In this document: positions 1 to 9,887 of the stretch, piece by piece
Layout of the letters: each line of letters starts with the position of its first letter
Numbering within the stretch: position 1 is the stretch's first letter
Assembly: GCA_032164245.1 (NCBI GenBank)
Contig: JAVMKO010000001.1
Location: forward strand, 285,269,041-285,333,040
DNA from: Sternotherus odoratus
Taxonomy: Eukaryota; Chordata; Testudines; Kinosternidae
DNA length: 64,000 nt
Direction: 5' to 3'
Made by a program: the position numbers and the translations under genes
The notes under the pieces: model-generated
The model's input: the letters and a program-made list of their open reading frames with translations, nothing else
What the model was told of the DNA's origin: nothing
The model's database searches: none

Positions 1-1009
1 ATGTAATTTACACCTTTTGTTTAATTAACCCAGAGAGAGTAAGTAATTCTTGGGGGAGCAAACAGTTGTGCAATCTCTATATCAGCGTTATAGAGGGTGG
101 ACAATTTATGAGTTTACATTGTATAAGCTTTATTTGGGGTTTGGATCCCACTGGGAATCTGGGTGCTAGAGAAAGGAGCACTTCTTAAGTTGTTTAAGCT
201 GTTTTCAGTTAAGTCTGCAGCTCTGGAGGACATGGTTCAAACATGGCTCTGTTTGCTGCAGGCTAGTGTGTCTGGCTCAACAAAGCGGGGTATTGAAGTC
301 CCAAACTGGCAGGGAAAACAGGCTCAGAGGTAGTCTAATCTCATCACATCAGGTGGTAGTCCCAAGGGGTCTTTGTGACCCAACCCATCACAACCATATT
401 TTCTGTGGGATTGATGAAACACTGGGTTCTTCAGTTGGGTCCTTGATGTGGTGTTTTTTCAGGATGTTGGTGTCCTTCCACCTTGCTCACCATTGATCTT
501 CAGGGAGAAACCCTGAATCTTTGAGCTCTTGCATTGCCAGCCTAAAAGATTTTCTGGGTTTGAGTCAGAATATCGTATATTATTTTGGCCTTTGTGTATT
601 GGAAGATTCTTGTTCCCTTGAATATGATGGAGCCTCCAAAGAATTCTCATATTGCAATGAACTTGGGGTGAGTGGATGTGCACCAGCATGGGAAGCCATG
701 GTTGTGGCATTTGTTTAATTGTGCCTTACACTCTTAAATTGAAAATCAACAAGCACTGTGTATGAGACATGTGTCCTGATGGGTAAGCAGTATTTTGCCA
801 TTCAGAGATAAGAGGCAGTCACAATGTCTGTAAAGTTCCCAGGTCATGCCTGCACGTTTCTGGACGTTTCTGGATGAAATGTACATGTATCTTTATTCTG
901 TCAGGAATATTTTTCAGGTGCTGGTCATATTTCAGGGTGGGATCGTGTTTTAGCTGCAAGCTGCAGAAGTCCATGTGCTGTTCCTGCCTAGCCATTTGAC
1001 TGTTTAGAT

Positions 1010-1320
1010 CAGGGGTGGGCAAACTTTTTGGCCTGAGGGCCACATCGGGGTTCTAGAATTGTATGGAGGGCTGGGTAGGGAAAGCTGAGCCTCCCCAAAC
1101 AGCCAGGACCCCACCCCCATCTGCCCGCTCCCACTTCCCGCCCCTTGCCTGCCCCCCTCGGAACCGACCAACCCATCCATCTCCTCCTGCTACTTGTCCT
1201 CTAACCGACCCCTGGGATCCCACCCCCTATCAATACCCTCCCCCTGCTCCCTGTCCCTTGACGCCCCCCAGGACCCTCTGCTCCTTATCCAACCCCTCCC
1301 CCACACTCCCTGCCCCAGAC
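1010..1320 (+). mobile_element. hAT-like 5' fragment, same family as 53565-56261
   Basis: It begins with the terminal motif CAGGGGTGGGCAAAC and then ggcc..gagggccacat, the same start as the element at 53565. It continues into a C-rich segment containing ttatccaaccc and ccctgctccctg words. The right terminus is missing, so this is a truncated copy. Open frames in this stretch are low-complexity Pro-rich translations and not genes. The right boundary is approximate. Confidence 0.7.
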
Positions 1321-1644
1321 TTGAGTTTTCACTGGAATACTGTCTCAGTGTGTGTTGTCAAGGCTAATACTTGGTCAGAGCAGCTATGGCCTGATTAGAA
1401 ACCCATTTGTCTGTCTGGTAATATTTCTTCTAAAGTTCTACAAGCAGCATAATCCTTGCCAGTAATACAGTCATATGAGGTGAATCTGCATATAGTTTCT
1501 TTGTGTTTCCAGTTTACCCCATAGAGTTAGGGTAAAATTTTCAGAAGTGCCTATATCAGAAGCAATTTTGGTACTAAAAGAATCTAAATTTTCATTGAAA
1601 GTCAATAGATTTCAAGATTATCCTTTTTTATAATTTACTAGCAT

Positions 1645-2335
1645 AAGTGCCCGGCGCTGCTCGGGTCAGTCGGAGGTGGGGAGGTGGCAGACAGCTGACA
1701 CCCCCTGACCAACCCCAACACCCACCCCTCACCCCTCACCCACCCCGACACCTTCCCACCCCCCGAAGCAAACCCGAAACCCCCACCTCACCCCCCCGAC
1801 CGAATCCGACACCCCCACCTCACTTACCGTCCCACCAAACCCAACTCAGATCCGTCGCAGGAGGGGAGGGGGCCCAGAGCCGAGGGATTCCGGGGACCTT
1901 CGCAGGTGGGGGGGGCACAGAGCTGATGTAGTCCGGGGTTCCGTTGGGGAGGTGGGAGGGGCAGAGAACTGAGGGATCTCCGGGGTTCCGTTGGGGAGGT
2001 GGGAGGGGCAGAGAACTGAGGGATCTCCGGGGTTCCGTTGGAGGAGGGAGGGGTGAGCTGAGCGAGTGAGGTGTCTGTTGGAGGGGGGTATTATGACATC
2101 ATCACCACCTAACTGCCAAGCTGATGTGATTGGCCCTGAAAGACTTTCACCCCTGGGGGGCGTCAGAGGTGAGATCCGAAAATTTTTCGACCCTTACCAG
2201 CATCTAGACCCCAAGACCCCTCACTGTACCAAAATTCAAGTCTCTGGCTCAAACGGTGCGGGAGGACTTCGCAGTCATACGTACATACATACACTCATAC
2301 ATACACCACTTGACTTTTATATATATAGATAGATA
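1645..2335. repeat. Unclassified GC-rich interspersed repeat with 47-bp tandem copies
   Basis: The GC-rich block starts near gtgcccggcgctgctcggg. It contains about 2.8 tandem copies of a 47-bp unit (starting at 1933, 1980 and 2027, each with the ccggggttccgttgg start), and ends in catacatac and gatagatagatag microsatellite. Abrupt GC change at both sides marks it as an insertion. A microsatellite tail suggests a non-LTR type element, but I cannot assign a family. Confidence 0.55.
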
Positions 2336-2475
2336 GATAGATTATGAGCATCTTTATGCTCACAATTCACTTAGACACTTTTGAAAATTTTACTTGTAGG
2401 CCCCTTTTCATTGGCAAGCACATAGAATCAGCTTCTGTTCTCAGCTACATACATGTAAACCTGGATAACTCCACT

Positions 2476-2663
2476 CAGGGCTGGCTCCAGGCACCTGCCC
2501 CCCAAGTACGTGCCTAGGGCGGCCAACGTTGGGGGGTGGCGCGCCGTGTCTTTCGGCAGCATTTTATGTCAGCAGCAATTCAGCGGCAGGTCCACAAGTT
2601 GTGGCTTGTGTTTTTTGTTTTTTCCCGCTGCTTGGGGTGGCAAAAAACCTGGAGCCGGCCCTG
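2476..2663. mobile_element. Short non-autonomous hAT element with perfect 8-bp TSD
   Basis: This 188-bp element has terminal inverted repeats CAGGGCTGGCTCCAGG and CCTGGAGCCGGCCCTG (one mismatch). It is flanked on both sides by ACTCCACT (2468-2475 and 2664-2671). An 8-bp duplication and CAG..CTG-type ends are the hallmark of hAT transposition. It has no coding capacity. Confidence 0.9.
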
Positions 2664-2839
2664 ACTCCACTGTAGCATTATTCAGGGTTTACTTCACTGT
2701 GACTGAAGTAGAGTTTGGCTTATAAGGCCACAAACACTGGCTCTTCAAATCAAGCAATGCCAAACCACTGAACTACTCATTTTGTGTAACCCACTTATTT
2801 GATATTACTGAGATTTAAATGCACTGGATATATTTTTTA

Positions 2840-3000
2840 AAAGCTCCTAATTCATTTAGGATGCTAAGCCCCATTTGCAAAAGTGACTTGGGAGCTGAAA
2901 TCTCACTGAAAATCAATGGTGCTAAGTATGCAATTGTCTGTCACTTTTGAAAATGGGACTTAGGTTCTGAAGTCACTTTGGTGACTCAAAATTTTACCTA
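2840..3000. repeat. Foldback MITE, 'aaaatgggacttagg' family
   Basis: This is an imperfect palindrome whose arms read cccatttgcaaaagtgactt on the left and tcacttttgaaaatgggactt on the right, centred on cactgaaaatcaatgg. Related fragments occur at about 1530-1605, 8940-9135, 12805-12935 and 45975-46065. All share a gtaaaattttcaaaagtg terminus. This fits an old non-autonomous DNA transposon; the superfamily is uncertain. Confidence 0.6.
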
Positions 3001-3064
3001 TAGCCTCATTCATAAATGGGCCCAAATCTGTTGGAGTCAGATGGACTGTGTCTAGTTATACCAG

Positions 3065-3190
3065 GCTAGAAATTGGCCCAACTGTGGTCATAGTGTACCA
3101 CCGACAGATCTCGGTTATCAGGGCTGAACCAGGGACCTCCAGAGCTTAGTGCATGAGCCTCTACCGCATGAGCTGAAAGCTGAAGGGCTG
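3065..3190 (-). mobile_element. tRNA-derived SINE (Pol III type)
   Basis: Read on the minus strand, the segment has a tRNA-like head: cagctcatgcggtagaggc resembles an A box, and ggtccctggttcagccc about 30 nt later resembles a B box. This spacing and order match tRNA genes, but the acceptor stem is not closed, so it is a SINE and not a tRNA. It is probably one of the tRNA-derived SINEs common in turtles. The GC-rich sequence from 3200 to 3545 next to it is a different, unassigned repeat. Confidence 0.65.
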
Positions 3191-4629
3191 TTAGCTAAGG
3201 TTGTAGAACTGACTCTGGCTGCCTGGGGAAGTTCCGAGGGATCAGCGGCTGCTCTGGCTGCTCCCCGGTGGGGGGAAGTCCTGGGGGACCAGCAGCCATC
3301 TCAGGACCGCTGCCAGGAGCAGCCGAGCTCTGGGTGCTCCCACCACCCCCAAAGCCAGCAGCATTGGCTGCTGCTTAGGTGATACCTGTGGCCAGCTGCC
3401 CAGGGCCACCAGAGCAGTGGCTGGTGCGGCTGCCTGTGGAGCGACTGGCTGCAGAGCCACTCCAGCAGCGGCCACTGTGGCTCTCCCCAGATTCACCTGA
3501 GCAGCTGGCCCTGGGCCACCCTGGGGTCAGCCGCACTGGCTGCTGCAGAAGTCACGAGGTCACAGGAAGTCAAAGAATCGGTGACTTCTGTGACAAACAT
3601 TATGATACAGTCTTTAATTTCGTGATCACATGCCATTTTTTCTACTACACTCCTCCTCATTCAGTGCACGGGATGAGATGGTATTTGTTCCACTGGTAGT
3701 TACTCAATAGTTCTTTCAATCCGTATCATTTGGTGCACTATTATGGTACACCATCCTAATCCTGCACTAAATATAGAATTATTAATTTCTGCATGGGCTC
3801 TCCTTACTACCTTTAGAAATGTTAATGAATTTATCTTCCTTCACAGCACTCTGGAATTATTATCTGCATGTTATGCATGAGGAATAGAGGCAGAGAGATT
3901 AAAGCCAAAACTGTCAGAGGTGTTAATTAATTTTGGATGCACAATCTAAGAAATTTAAGGCCCAATTTTTCACATCTGAGTACTTGCTTTTGCAAATGTA
4001 ATGTTCTTATAAATTAATTTTGTGGGGCGTAACTTTTTTAAAAAAAACCTTAACATTGAAAAAACAGAAATCCCATCACATGGGTCATCGTTGGGGTGAA
4101 ATCCTTAGATCCACTGCACAATCCTTTGCTGCATGAGCTAATGAAGTAAATAGTAGCAGCAGAAAGCACAAAGTATCTTCTCTGTGGATCTGCTGCTAGA
4201 GGTGAATGCACCACACACACTTCGCCAGTGAGTTTCACAGCAAAGGAATCTTGAGACTTGGGAATAACGGGTTCAGTTTCAGGTTCAGTAGGAGAGTGTG
4301 TTTTAATAGTTACGGACGCTCTGGCCCTTTCCCCCCGGCCTCTCCTTGTCCTTTTCTGATTCTATTCTCCCCAAACTTCTGTCCATTTTCCTTTTCCACT
4401 GCTCCTATCCTTCCCCCTCCTTCCATGGCTCTTGCCCTCTCCTCTCCCATCTGCTCCTGCCTCCCAGTTATGACTAATAACCCCTCCCCTGCAGTCCAAG
4501 CTCCTCTCCCCCGCTCTCCCCAGAGTTCCTGCACCCTCCCCTCACACACACACCTGTAGCTCTTAAACCAAACCCTGTTCCTCACCCCTCTGCATTTGTG
4601 TCAAGATGGTTCCTCCTCCTCTATGATGC

Positions 4630-5209
4630 TGTGACGGAGTAGGAATGCTCTTTACTGTTTCCTCTGACTCTTGTGTGAAGGTGGCCATACCTGAAGCCCT
4701 AACTTGACCCGGGGGAGGGGGGGTCACCTGACCTGCCTGGGGAAGGAAAGAGAAAGGAATGCAGGGGAGGGGTGGATGAGGAAATCAGTCTGGAGCTGGG
4801 TGGGCAAAAGGGAGGCAGGCTCAGGCAGGGTCTGGCCTCCCTGGGCCCCCAAAATGGATCCAGCTGAGGGGTCACGTTCGCTGTATGGTCTGTGTTAGAC
4901 CCTGTACTTGTCATCGAATAAACCTCTGTTTTACTGGCTGGCTGAGAGTCACGTCTGACTGTGGAGTTGGGGTGCAAGGATCCACGGGCTTCCCCAGGAC
5001 CCGTGCTGGGGCGGGCTCACTGAGGGGAAGTGCACGAGGGGCAGAAGGTGCTGAATGCTCCGAGGTCAGACCCAGGAAGGTGGAAGCGGGAACCTGTGAA
5101 GCTCCTAGCCTTGGAAACAGGCTGTGTATGGAGAGGACGCTTCCCCCTGGAGTCCTGACTGGCTTCCTAGGGAGCAGTGCCAGAGCATCGCCCTGGGCAC
5201 TCCGTGACA
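4630..5209 (+). mobile_element. Solo LTR, 580 bp
   Basis: It starts TGTGACGGAGT and ends ACTCCGTGACA, a TG..CA LTR boundary with a short inverted repeat. Flanks GATGC (4625-4629) and GCTGC (5210-5214) agree at four of five bases, as expected of a worn 5-bp target duplication. A polyadenylation signal AATAAA at about 4918 followed by a GT-rich stretch puts the R/U5 boundary about 290 bp before the right end, so the LTR points right. No gag, pol or env reading frames lie beside it. Gypsy-type and endogenous retrovirus origins are both possible. Confidence 0.7.
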
Positions 5210-5539
5210 GCTGCCTGGGCACTATCAGAAACAGGATTGCAAGCACGGTCTCTGCCCTCAGTGTAGATGCAATCTTTGGAGAATTTAGCTGCCAAACTCT
5301 AACAGGTCTCTACTGAACATATGTAAGGTGCAATTCTTCAGAGAAATGTGAGCAAATTTGCACAGGAAAAACAAAGGGCACATTCCTGACATCAGAGTGA
5401 CCCCTCTGCCCAATTTCAGTTAACCCCTCCAAAACATGGAGGCACAAGTTTCTCACCCAAATGGCTGTAAGAATTGTTAAGAACTGAAACTTAAAAAAAT
5501 ATAATTAGCTGAAACTTAAAAAAAAATTGTCCTGTAGTA

Positions 5540-5917
5540 CAGTGGTCCCCAACCCCCGGTCCGCGGACCGGTACCGGTCCGTGGAGCATTTGGCACCGGT
5601 CCGCGGCCGCGTTCCCCTCCGCCCCGCCCCTTCCGGCTTCCTGGCCGACGTCCCTTCCGGTTCCGGCCGACGTCCCTTCCGGTTCCGGCCGCCTTCCGCA
5701 TTTTTGCTGCTTTCCCGCCGTTTCCCTGCGGCTTTTCGGCGTACACACATGATCCCGCCGCGCCGAAAAAGGCGGGAAAGGAGCAAAATGCGGAAGGCGG
5801 CCGGAACCGGAAGGGACGGCGGCCGGAAGCCGGAAGGGGCGGGGCGGGCCGCCGGGCCGCAAGCCTCACTCGGATGCGTGGCCCGGTCCGCGGCGATGAA
5901 AAGGTTGGGGACCACTG
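5540..5917. mobile_element. GC-rich hairpin hAT element with perfect TSD
   Basis: This 378-bp element has termini CAGTGGTCCCCAACC and GGTTGGGGACCACTG, which are exact inverted repeats. It is flanked by a perfect 8-bp duplication CTGTAGTA (5532-5539 and 5918-5925), so it is a hAT transposon. The interior, roughly 5590-5870, is itself a long imperfect palindrome. Its arms repeat ccttccggttccggcc and its complement, and it is extremely rich in CpG. Overlapping open frames on both strands are a by-product of the base composition. Confidence 0.93.
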
Positions 5918-5992
5918 CTGTAGTAGACACCTGGAATGAGGAAATTGCAGGCTGAAAGGTTAAAATTGGCAAAGGTACAGTGTCTTATAATG

Positions 5993-6176
5993 AAGAGTCC
6001 TGTGGCACCTTAAAGACTAACAAAATATTGAAGCATAAGCTTTCGTGAGCTAATACCCACTTCGTCGGATGCATCTGTATTAATGTGTCCGACGAAGTGG
6101 CTATTAGCCCACGAAAGCTTATGCTTCAATACTTTTGTTAGTCTTTAAGGTGCCACAGGACTCTTTGTCACTACTA
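5993..6176. mobile_element. Palindromic foldback element, copy 1 (truncated)
   Basis: The left arm (gagtcctgtggcacctta, then aagactaac and aagcataagctttcgtgag) is mirrored by the right arm (cacgaaagcttatgcttcaa, then ttagtctttaaggtgccac). The loop is at about 6067-6088. A 9-bp direct repeat CTTATAATG flanks it (5984-5992, 6177-6185). Compared with copies at 9382 and 42992 it lacks the outer left segment containing the agcagcc..ttagtctgta words, so it looks 5'-truncated. Confidence 0.85.
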
Positions 6177-7609
6177 CTTATAATGTGTCTTTAGCTTATG
6201 AAACACTCAGTTTTCCGCGGACAATATAAACATTTATAAATGTTCTTAGTGAATGTGTCTGGACTATTAATGGCAGTTCACTACATTTATTATTTATATA
6301 CCTTTCAAGTTAATATAGTTTGTGGCATATATTTTGTCTGCATTGCCTACAAATAGCAGTGTGATGTCTGCATGATTGCTAGAATCATTCTGAGGCATTA
6401 CATAAACCAGATCTGGTTTTGTGGCTCACAAAGCACCTATTTCAGAAGGTTAGGAAACATAGGAATGAGAATTAATATTAACACAGATTGATAATTAGAA
6501 TACTATGTTCAGCTTTGATCTAATTATTTTCTCTGCAGACATCTCTCCTATTTAGGAGGTTACACAGCCTCAAGTCTTCATTTTTTACCCATTCTATCAT
6601 GGGACTTCATCTGTTACTTCAAAATTTAAGGCTGTTCCTTTGGCTTTAATATCACAGATTGAATTTGAAGGATGCACTTCAGCTGTTTCTATTCTACATT
6701 TACAGGGAAACATTTATTCCAAAATTCAACTGTAACTATAGTAACCTTCATTTCAGTGTTTTTCAGTAAGAAAAATTAAAGCCACCTCAGATAGCAGGGA
6801 GCATGTTGTTTTATTTATTGAACCATGAAAAGACTAGGCTTCATATTTTTTTTAAAAAATCAGCCAATTACCATTGCTACTCAAAAACTAGCAGAGCTCT
6901 GTATTTTTTCTCAGGAACTAGATGATCTGTGTGTACCTAATGCAGTTTCTTACATGATAAACTGCACTAGAGAGGTGGGGAAAAGGGAATATTTAGACCA
7001 ATCTGGATTATCTAACATTCCACACTTAATTCCCAATTATTGACTGTCTAGTATAGGGCAGAGGAGGGTAGGTTTGTAGGCTAGCTTTGCAATATTGTAC
7101 TAGAGGAATTAAAGAGTTTTTAACAGATAAAATTACCTTTTCTATTATAAACAGGTGATCACATTTGTGTGCCTTGACTAGTAAATTCTTCTGATGATTT
7201 TGCAAGGCTGATAAATGACATCTTTTACAATATGCTCACAAAAATGAAGATGAGGAAGGATTGTTGGCCTCCTCCCTTTTTTCCTGCTTCCTTTGGATTT
7301 CTTTTCATATTTTTTTGTTTTGTTTCCCTTTATTTCTATATCTCTCTTGCTTTAGATTATTTTAAATTTCCCATTATTTAAGCATTCTGTACTTAAAGTA
7401 CTCACGAATGCACTATATAATACATCAGATGCTTATAGTAATGCATATTTAATTACACGCTTTCCAAATTCCTAGAGAGTCATATGTTATAGTTTTCAAT
7501 ATTATACCATATGGTGTGTGCATTTCTTTATGTTAATGCACTTTAAATTTTAATCACACTTCCTTTAAAAATATTGTTAGTACCCTCAGTGATTGAAACC
7601 AAGGGCATA

Positions 7610-8150
7610 GACTCAGAGTTTAAGGCCAAAGGGGACCAATCATCTTGTCTGACTTCCTGTATATCACAGGCCACTAAATGTTCACTCAGTTAAACCCTTA
7701 CTGGGGCCAGTAACTTGTGTTTGGCTAAAGCAAACTTCCAAAAAGGCATCTGGTCTCAACTTGAAGGTATCAGGAAATGGAGAATCCACCACTCTCTGTG
7801 TTTGTTCCAATGATTAATCAAATTCATCATAAAAAATTTGTGCCTAAATTTCCAATTTGAATTTATTTGACTTCAGCTTCCAACTATGAAGGGGGTTTTA
7901 TGCCTTTTTCTGCTAGATTAAAGAGCCTTTGGTTCCTGGTATTTTCTCCCCATGAAGGTACTTAAACACTGTCTCTGTCATCTTTTTTGATAAACTAAAT
8001 ACATTGAGCTCTTGCTGTAAGGCATTTTCTCCGCCCTTCAAACCATCTTTATGGCTTTTTCTTTACCCTCTCCAGTTTTTCAGCATTCCTTTTAAACCAA
8101 GCCTGTATACAGTATTCTAATAACTGCATCACCAAGGCCTTACTTCATAG
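7610..8150 (-). mobile_element. CR1 LINE 3' end
   Basis: The + strand shows the reverse complement of a CR1 3' region: a tcttgtctgacttcctg segment, ggagaatccaccactc, ttgttccaatgattaatc, a ctgctagattaaagagcc segment, and ctccccatgaaggtacttaa. These are in the order and spacing known from amniote CR1 tails. No intact reading frame remains. Confidence 0.8.
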
Positions 8151-8480
8151 GTGCCAACTTTCTAATGTGCCAGGAGATGCTCCCATCTGACTCCAACGCA
8201 GGCTCCGCCCCACTCCAACCCTTCCTCCAAAGCCCAACCTTGCCTCTTCCCATTCCTGCCCTGCCTCTTTCCACCCATTCTGCCCTCTCCCCGAGCACAC
8301 CCTGCCCACATTCCTCCCCCCTCCATCTCCTGCACCTCCTGCATGCCACGGAATAGCTGATCTGCAGTGGGCAGGAGACACTGGGAGGGAGGTGCTGATA
8401 GGGGAGTTGCCAGTGGATGTTCAGCACCCACCATTTTCTTCTGGGGGTGCTGGAGCACCCCACAGTGTCAGTCCTATGCC
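8149..8480. repeat. GC-rich interspersed repeat, unclassified
   Basis: A C/T-rich block follows the CR1 tail directly and is bounded by abrupt GC changes. It begins cataggtgccaactttc and ends near gggggtgctggagcacccc. Several overlapping frames (up to 127 codons on the minus strand) are open but are Arg/Gly/Pro-rich shadows without domain features. Boundaries are approximate. Confidence 0.45.
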
Positions 8481-9194
8481 ATGTTAGCCATCTGCCAAAT
8501 CCGCTGCCATCCCAGAGTATCAAATCCCACGAGATCCACGATATGTGTTTTCAGTAATCAAATACTTTAGCCAGCGTTGACTCAATCAGGAGAAAAAGTG
8601 CATTTTCCAGCTCCCTCATCTGCTTGTATTTAATCATGTTTGTGGAGGACAATGTTTTATAAGGTGTATGCAAGTCCAATTCGTAATGTGTTTGAGTGAT
8701 TATGCCCATCTCGGTCCTGCTTCCAAGCATTATAGGTCTCCACAGAAATACCATTTGAGGTGAGCCTATACATGTATAAAGTAATTTAAAGGCCTCGAGC
8801 AAAGCTTCTCTGCACTTGAAAAGGAGTGTAATTTAACATACAGCATCCCTACACAGTTCAGATGAGAATTTTTAAGATAACATTTCAACTAGTTTTGAAA
8901 ACTAGGAAATTCATGCCTAAGGAAATTGAATACGATTTTCCAGAGATAAAATTTTCAAAAGCCCTCAAGTGATTTAGGAGTCTATATCCCAATTTCAAAA
9001 TAACCTTGGCACTTAGGGCCAGATATTTAAAGGTAATTAGCACCTATAACTTCAACTGAAAAATCTGGGCCTTGGTTTCATTGAAAATCAGTGGGATTTA
9101 GACATACAAGTGCCTAACTCACTTTTCAAAAGAGGACTTAAATAATACCCAACATCTATTTGTTTTGGGAAGCAACACTGTTTTAATGATTAAA

Positions 9195-9366
9195 AGAAAG
9201 TACTAGGAGTTAGGACTCCTGGGATCTAGTCACATCTCTGCCACTGAATTGTTCTTTGACGTTGGGCAAGCCACTTGACCTTTGTGTTTCTTAGTTTATC
9301 CATTTCTAAAACAGGAATAATAACAATAATTACTTATTTTACAGTAGTGCTGTAAGAGTTGGTGTC
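9195..9366 (+). mobile_element. MIR-type CORE-SINE
   Basis: It contains the MIR core in forward orientation: ggagttaggactcctggg, then ttgggcaagccacttgacc, then ttatccatttctaaaacagg. It is diverged and lies just before palindromic element copy 2. Confidence 0.7.
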
Positions 9367-9381
9367 TAGAGAGTTCTTTGT

Positions 9382-9722
9382 TCAAGAATAGCAGCCATGT
9401 TAGTCTGTATCCGTAAAGAAAGCAAGGAATACTTGTAGCACCTTAGAGACTAACTAGTTTATTTCAGCATAAAGCTTATGCTGAAATAAACTACAATCGG
9501 ACCCCGCAATACCACAATGATCGGGAGCCAAAAATACCCGATTGCGGTAATGCAGGGTCGCGCTGTTGTGGGGTCACGGCACATCAAAGTGCCACGCGCC
9601 GCCGCCATCAGGAGCCCCGCGTGCCCCGCGCTGTAAGCGGATTCATGCTGTAGCGGGGCGTGGTATTGCGGGGTTCCACTGTAGTTAGTCTCTAAGGTGC
9701 TACAAGTATTCCTCGCTTTCTT
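9382..9722. mobile_element. Palindromic foldback element, copy 2, interrupted
   Basis: The left arm runs from caagaatagcagccatg through cttgtagcaccttagagac to gcataaagcttatgctgaa; the right arm resumes after an insertion and ends cctcgctttcttt. A 15-bp perfect direct repeat TAGAGAGTTCTTTGT flanks it (9367-9381, 9723-9737). That is longer than DNA transposons usually make and is typical of LINE-driven insertion. The left end extends beyond the mirrored part. Confidence 0.85.
9494..9681. mobile_element. Tigger/pogo-like MITE nested in the palindromic element
   Basis: This 188-bp insert has inverted ends; the inner parts GGACCCCGCAATACCA and TGGTATTGCGGGGTTCC pair almost perfectly. It is flanked by TA on both sides (9492-9493, 9682-9683). 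Removing it with one TA restores the host arm aaactagttagtctc, which matches the opposite arm. TA duplications and CAGTGGAACC-type ends fit the pogo/Tigger branch of Tc1/mariner. Confidence 0.88.
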
Positions 9723-9811
9723 TAGAGAGTTCTTTGTGATCCTTGGATGAAAGTTTCTATAAAAATATAAAATATAATCCTGATGATTTCTTTTTCTTTA
9801 ATTTTCTTCAG

Positions 9812-9887
9812 GGTCGAAAGAAAGGAGCGTGCACGTTTGAAGACTGTGAAGTTTAATGCAAAACCTGGTGTGATTGATGCAAAAGGG
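9812..9887 (+). CDS. DLG2: DLG2 exon: end of SH3 domain and start of HOOK
   Basis: This 76-bp coding exon belongs to DLG2 (PSD-93), a membrane-associated guanylate kinase that scaffolds NMDA receptors and potassium channels at synapses. It is preceded by a T-rich tract and cag and followed by the donor gtatgt. One base completes a split Arg codon, then 25 codons read VERKERARLKTVKF followed by NAKPGVIDAKG. The first part is the basic segment that ends the SH3 fold and opens the HOOK region. The NAKPGVID stretch separates DLG2 from DLG4, which has a different sequence after KTVKF, and from DLG1. The exon ends in phase 0, so it can join either the exon at 33697 or the one at 34788. Upstream SH3, PDZ and N-terminal exons are not in the window. 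Paralogue assignment rests on remembered family sequences. Confidence 0.95.

Larger units (their letters stand above)
1..9811 (+). other. DLG2: DLG2 intron (partial)
   Basis: This intron lies upstream of the 9812 exon, and its 5' end is outside the window. No coding exon was recognised here: I looked for the SH3 segment with the EWWQARR motif and did not see it. It holds hAT fragments, an unclassified GC-rich repeat with short tandem copies, a tRNA-derived SINE, a solo LTR, a GC-rich hairpin hAT, two palindromic elements, a CR1 3' end and a MIR. The stretches 1-1000, 3600-4600, 6200-7590 and 8500-8930 are AT-rich and show nothing I can name. The ORFs in them are short and lack family signals. 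Confidence 0.8.

Noticed and set aside
3120..3190. Possible functional tRNA gene on the minus strand
   Set aside because: A- and B-box-like words are present but the stems do not close, and the sequence runs on as a SINE body.
5491..5972. Four overlapping open frames of 117-155 codons
   Set aside because: They lie in the CpG-rich palindromic hAT; both strands are open because of base composition.
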